From positions 5,119,501 to 5,183,500 of the forward strand of contig JBBMNZ010000007.1 of the NCBI GenBank assembly GCA_037954325.1: a DNA stretch of 64,000 nucleotides, written 5' to 3'. The DNA is from Fistularia commersonii (lineage: Eukaryota; Chordata; Actinopteri; Syngnathiformes; Fistulariidae). The translations under genes and the position numbers were made by a program. Shown here one piece after another: positions 62,301 through 64,000 of the stretch. The first letter of the stretch is position 1, and each line of letters opens with the position of its first letter. Below the pieces are notes generated by a model. That model worked only from the letters and a program-made list of their open reading frames with translations. It was not told the DNA's origin and did no database searches.

Positions 62301-63391
62301 CCCCGTCTCCGACACTGAACGCCATCCTTCTCCTCCAAATTTATCCTGGGCCTTAGCATCATGTGAGGTCAAGTCATACTTGAGAAGTGCAAATGATCTT
62401 TTACTACTGGTGACCAGCAATGCTAACAGCTACACGCTAATAGTCGAAAGGATACAATGATAGCGTTGATATTCAAAAAAGAAATAAAGACGGCGGATGG
62501 CAAACAGAGAGCAATGAGGTCATGATCACGGATGGAGAGAAAAGGGGAGAGGTGCATCATGAGAGTGTTAGCATTACTAGCGGCTAACCTAGCGCTAACT
62601 ATAAGCTCTTTCAAAAGTGAAGGTTTCAAATCCATGTATGTCCATATGATGTTGGAGAATGGTTGACCGTCTCCATGTGGCCCTGTGATCGAGCCATCAC
62701 CCTCTTGCCCAATGACAGTTGGGATAGGCTCCGCCCCCTCTCTGACATTCGCAACCCTGAGTGCACGAATGCACGAGTGCACGAATGAACAAATGGAATT
62801 TATTGCAGTCGTAAAGTATTATTCATGGATTTGTTCAATTTTTATTTCTGTTTCGGACGTCAGTTGACATCTCCAAATCAATGCCAGATGAAACTACCTC
62901 TAATTGGCTGATTGGCAGCTCCGCCTGTGTCTCCCCAGGGCATTGGCGAGCTCTTTGAGAAGATCAAGCAGGAGAGCAAAGCCAACGGGCACGGCGGTGG
63001 TGGCGACCCCGGGCTCTTCTTCACGAACCTCTACGTGACGCCCGTCCTGAGGAACATCAGCCTGTACCTGGAGAAGGGGGAGATGCTGGCGGTGGCTGGG
63101 TCCACTGGCTCCGGGAAGGTCGGTCTGCCGACACAGACATGCAGTGGGGTCACGACCTCTGCGCTGAACATCTTTGACCTCCTTCCCCATGTCCTCCAGA
63201 GCTCCATGCTCATGCTTATCCTGGGGGAGCTGGTTCCGTCAGAGGGCAAGGTCCGCCACAGTGGCCGGGTCTCCTTCTCCCCTCAGACCTCCTGGATCAT
63301 GCCAGGCACTGTCCGGGACAACATCCTGTTCGGCCTCACCTACGATGAATACCGCTACACCTCCGTCGTCAAGGCCTGCCAGCTGGAAGAG
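49073..63391 (+). CDS. cftr: cftr, ABCC7 anion channel (partial, first 11 coding exons, codons 1-528)
   Basis: CFTR is an ABC-family, PKA- and ATP-gated chloride/bicarbonate channel of epithelial apical membranes. Exons 49073-49125, 51097-51207, 53157-53268, 54596-54811, 55649-55738, 58970-59133, 59322-59447, 59529-59775, 60362-60454, 62939-63118 and 63200-63391 sum to 1584 nt. That is the same codon count (528) as human CFTR through the F508 exon; one extra codon in exon 3 and one fewer in exon 10 cancel out. Seen: lasso N terminus (MQKSPVEDANFLSKFFFW), membrane domain 1 (AVQPQLLGRIIASFDP, GLHHLGMQIRIALFSLIYKK), pore segment with conserved Arg (KGIILRRIFTT, VLRMTLTRQ), then NBD1 with Walker A GSTGSGK and SWIMPGTVRDNILFG. 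F508 is the codon at 63329-63331. The signature motif, R domain, second membrane domain and NBD2 lie past the window. The gene is divergent from asz1. Confidence 0.98.
49126..50380 (+). other. cftr intron 1, first part
   Basis: A ctt-rich stretch (49131-49220), then AT-rich non-coding DNA. No repeat family recognised. A weak (TG) run lies at 49770-49792. Confidence 0.5.
50385..51045 (+). repeat. SINE-interior minisatellite in cftr intron 1
   Basis: More than 20 degenerate ~30-bp units of 'tgagagggtgaatggttgta' plus 'tgtctctaaa', ending about 50 bp before exon 2. Confidence 0.9.
51097..51207 (+). CDS. cftr: cftr exon 2
   Basis: Encodes (W)WMSPLLRKGFRKKLDLSD, then VYKAPSYDLAGNLSERLE(R). 111 bp, same as human. 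Acceptor tgtgcag, donor GAGAG|gtcagt. Confidence 0.97.
51535..51705 (-). repeat. SINE-interior minisatellite, minus orientation
   Basis: Units like 'atagacatacaaccattca'. About 90 bp here closely resemble 1-105 of the window. Confidence 0.8.
52345..52700 (-). repeat. SINE-interior minisatellite, minus orientation
   Basis: About ten units of 'agagacatacaaccattcac' with 'tctcattcacatgtc' in cftr intron 2. Confidence 0.85.
53157..53268 (+). CDS. cftr: cftr exon 3
   Basis: Encodes (R)EWDREVVSAKDRPRLMRA, then LARCFLWPFAFFGVLLYFG with the first transmembrane helix. 112 bp against 109 in human, one extra codon. Acceptor cttctgcag, donor GGG|gtgaga. Confidence 0.97.
53340..54370. other. cftr intron 3, T/A-rich low complexity
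   Basis: Long tttatttat-type sequence. 53820-53970 and 54240-54390 are diverged copies of each other ('caggaa(a/g)tgg', 'cttttaaacag(t/c)gtaa'). Confidence 0.6.
54596..54811 (+). CDS. cftr: cftr exon 4
   Basis: Encodes EASKAVQPQLLGRIIASFDP, then PERSQGYFLALGLCLLFTA and HLGMQIRIALFSLIYKK. 216 bp, same as human. Positions equal to human K95 and R117 are conserved. Acceptor tggcag, donor AAG|gtgctg. Confidence 0.98.
54850..55510 (+). repeat. four diverged tandem units with SINE pieces in cftr intron 4
   Basis: 'aatgaattcaggttaatgct' plus 'gctagcagtggctaacccc' recurs from about 54860, 54967, 55135 and 55318. Units 3 and 4 carry 'ggttggcggtt(t/c)ga', a tRNA B-box-like SINE head, and 'gtccttgagcgagacacc'. 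Confidence 0.75.
55649..55738 (+). CDS. cftr: cftr exon 5
   Basis: Encodes TLKLSSRVLDKISTGQLVSL, then MSAHLNKLDE. 90 bp as in human. Acceptor tcccccag, donor GAG|gtgaga. Confidence 0.98.
56340..56460 (+). repeat. SINE-interior repeat units
   Basis: 'aatgacagagtaaatgtttg' and 'gaatgagtgaagggatgtat' units just left of the RTE LINE relic. Confidence 0.65.
56480..57880 (-). mobile_element. RTE-like LINE relic with RT domain
   Basis: The longest copy of the family here. Minus-strand RT pieces include FVDLEKAY-type sequence near 56830-56850. The C-terminal block MRMNRIRNESNRGTVHVRCF lies at about 56540-56600. Many stops and frameshifts; no intact ORF. Confidence 0.75.
57880..58280 (+). repeat. 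SINE-interior minisatellite followed by SINE 3' end
   Basis: Units such as 'gaatgacagtgaatggtttt' run into 'cccgcctctcgcccaatgac' plus 'agctatgatagatcc', the 3' part of the fish SINE, ending in (AATG)n at 58257-58280. Confidence 0.8.
58970..59133 (+). CDS. cftr: cftr exon 6 (human 6a)
   Basis: Encodes SLGLAHFVWITPLQCILCVG, then LIWELIEVNGFCALAALTL and LGIIQAWLSQKMEPH(R). 164 bp, same as human. Donor CACCG|gtgagt. Confidence 0.98.
59273..59314 (+). repeat. (TG)~20 at the acceptor of cftr exon 7
   Basis: Ends 8 nt before the acceptor ggcaacag. There is no conventional pyrimidine tract. Confidence 0.96.
59322..59447 (+). CDS. cftr: cftr exon 7 (human 6b)
   Basis: Encodes (R)AKRAGMISRRLALTSEIV, then ENIHSVKAYGWEEVMETI and IKNIR(Q). 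126 bp, same as human. Donor CGACA|gtaagg, followed by AC-rich sequence in an 81-nt intron. Confidence 0.98.
59529..59775 (+). CDS. cftr: cftr exon 8 (human 7)
   Basis: Encodes DEMTLTRKIGSLRYFYSASY, then FFSAILVIVSAIVPHALSK and GIILRRIFTTASYCMVLRM. 247 bp, same as human. Pore-lining R334 and R347 equivalents are kept; human K335 is Arg and W356 is Gly. Acceptor cttcctcag, donor GAG|gtgcgt. Confidence 0.98.
59800..60345 (+). repeat. diverged tandem repeat in the intron after cftr exon 8
   Basis: The block 'ttggtgacttttggatggaa' + 'gtaggctgtcagttaccat' + 'gctaagctaac' + 'gggtgaattatgggaaattt' recurs about four times, at roughly 120-150-bp steps, ending just before exon 9. Confidence 0.8.
60362..60454 (+). 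CDS. cftr: cftr exon 9 (human 8)
   Basis: Encodes DFLLKEEYRVLEYNLTTTEL, then ELVNVSASWDE. 93 bp as in human. Acceptor gtcctccag, donor GAG|gtgggt. Confidence 0.98.
60540..61865. other. cftr intron, AT-rich, no gene
   Basis: Starts with three aatctcacat units (60538-60568), then AT-rich sequence with recurring 'ttgatcacctattgatca' words at about 60730, 61080, 61190, 61570 and 61735, a loose tandem structure. Confidence 0.5.
61866..62400. promoter_or_regulatory. candidate conserved non-coding element in a cftr intron
   Basis: A GC-balanced, non-repetitive island in AT-rich flanks, with no coding frame that fits cftr. Contains homeobox-type 'aataattaatcat' and 'gtcattagcctttc'. Regulatory role is inference only. 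Confidence 0.3.
62630..62790 (+). repeat. SINE 3' part
   Basis: 'gagaatggttgaccgtctcc', 'atgtggccctgtgatcg', 'cccaatgacagttgggatag', then (gcacgaat)n. The unamplified form of the interior sits here next to the 3' end. Confidence 0.8.
62939..63118 (+). CDS. cftr: cftr exon 10 (human 9), start of NBD1 with Walker A
   Basis: Encodes GIGELFEKIKQESKANGHGG, then GLFFTNLYVTPVLRNI and LAVAGSTGSGK. 180 bp against 183 in human. The segment before the first strand is Gly-rich here and lacks the Asn run. Acceptor ctccccag has no TG/T tract. Donor AAG|gtcggt. Confidence 0.97.
63200..63391 (+). CDS. cftr: cftr exon 11 (human 10), F508 exon
   Basis: Encodes SSMLMLILGELVPSEGKVRH, then SGRVSFSPQTSWIMPGTVR and DNILFGLTYDEYRYTSVVK. 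192 bp as in human; Phe508 is conserved. The preceding intron is only 81 nt. Donor GAG|gtgggt. Confidence 0.98.
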
Positions 63392-64000
63392 GTGGGTCAC
63401 CTGACCAGTTGATAGCCGCTTTCGGGTTATTGTTGCAGGAACTAGCCTCCTCCAGGGGAACCTTGTTAGCGTGAGTGGTGTGACGGGCCCCTTTGAAGCA
63501 GCGACCCTCAAAAAACAATACTGCATTGGGGAACAAGATGAGGACCTCTTCGTCGGTCCATCCCTCACTGTGTCCGTCCTTTTTTGTCACAAGAAAACAA
63601 CCAATCAGTGACCTACATAGTTTTCAAAAACAGCGCCCTACTCTGGAAGGACAGTGGACATGGCTTATGAGTTCCACCAATCACCTGTGAGCTCCCGTCA
63701 AACTGGAAAGAAGACTCTACCCTCAAAGTGGGAGCGTATAGTACATCCTTCCAGAAGCTGCAGAGCCAACGGTTTCTATGCTGCACAGATGATCAGACTA
63801 GTTCCTCGAAAGGTTTAAGAAGCTCCAGAGAGTTTCTCCAGCAAGAAAGGGTTGCTTTACACATTTCTTACTGGAGCAGTGTGACGTGCACCTGTTTGGG
63901 AAGTCCATTCATTAGTCCATTCCTCGCTGCTTCCATCCATCTTTGTAAGAAGAAAACATCCGACCAGTGAACAAGAGAGATTCTTAAAACATGCTACTCC
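63392..64000 (+). other. start of the next cftr intron
   Basis: No exon seen. 63430-63600 and 63770-63960 look like two diverged copies of each other ('ttgcaggaactagcctcc' against 'ttagttcctcga'-type words, and 'tccatccctcactgtgtcc' against 'tccattcctcgctgcttcc'). Confidence 0.4.

Overview
The window is vertebrate nuclear DNA from a ray-finned fish. It has spliced genes with GT-AG introns, abundant (CA)n/(TG)n microsatellites and fish-type SINE, LINE and DNA-transposon relics. Four protein-coding genes are recognisable by protein similarity, in the order and orientation of the conserved vertebrate CFTR neighbourhood (human 7q31): st7 (+), wnt2 (-), asz1 (-), cftr (+). The species cannot be named from sequence alone. 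About 15 kb per gene suggests a fairly compact teleost genome. 

Layout: (1) 1-12210, the last 14 coding exons of st7, with earlier exons off the left edge. (2) 12210-16492, the st7/wnt2 convergent intergenic region, holding a decayed LINE and a ten-copy 101-bp satellite. (3) 16493-24264, all five coding exons of wnt2 on the minus strand, 350 aa in total. (4) 24265-27010, the wnt2 upstream region. (5) 27011-45306, all 13 coding exons of asz1 (GASZ) on the minus strand, 477 aa in total. (6) 45307-49072, the asz1/cftr divergent intergenic region. (7) 49073-63391, the first 11 coding exons of cftr (codons 1-528, ending at the same codon as the human exon carrying F508). The rest of cftr lies off the right edge. 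Reading frames join without a break across every exon junction given here. 

The four genes are linked by ancient synteny rather than by pathway. st7 encodes a membrane protein of poorly defined role. wnt2 encodes a secreted lipid-modified ligand. asz1 encodes a germline piRNA-pathway scaffold. cftr encodes an ABC-family anion channel. 

The non-coding part is unusually rich in structure. Several st7 introns carry (AC)n just after the donor and (GT)n just before the acceptor, so the intron ends could pair. Other items are a 101-bp satellite with internal dyad arms and a dimeric higher-order pattern, minisatellites grown from the inside of a dispersed SINE, a hAT element with an 8-bp target duplication, a pogo/Tigger-like element, two copies of an unclassified ~500-bp repeat in asz1, and relics of an RTE-like LINE family. 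No tRNA or rRNA gene and no CRISPR array was found, and no coding gene beyond these four.
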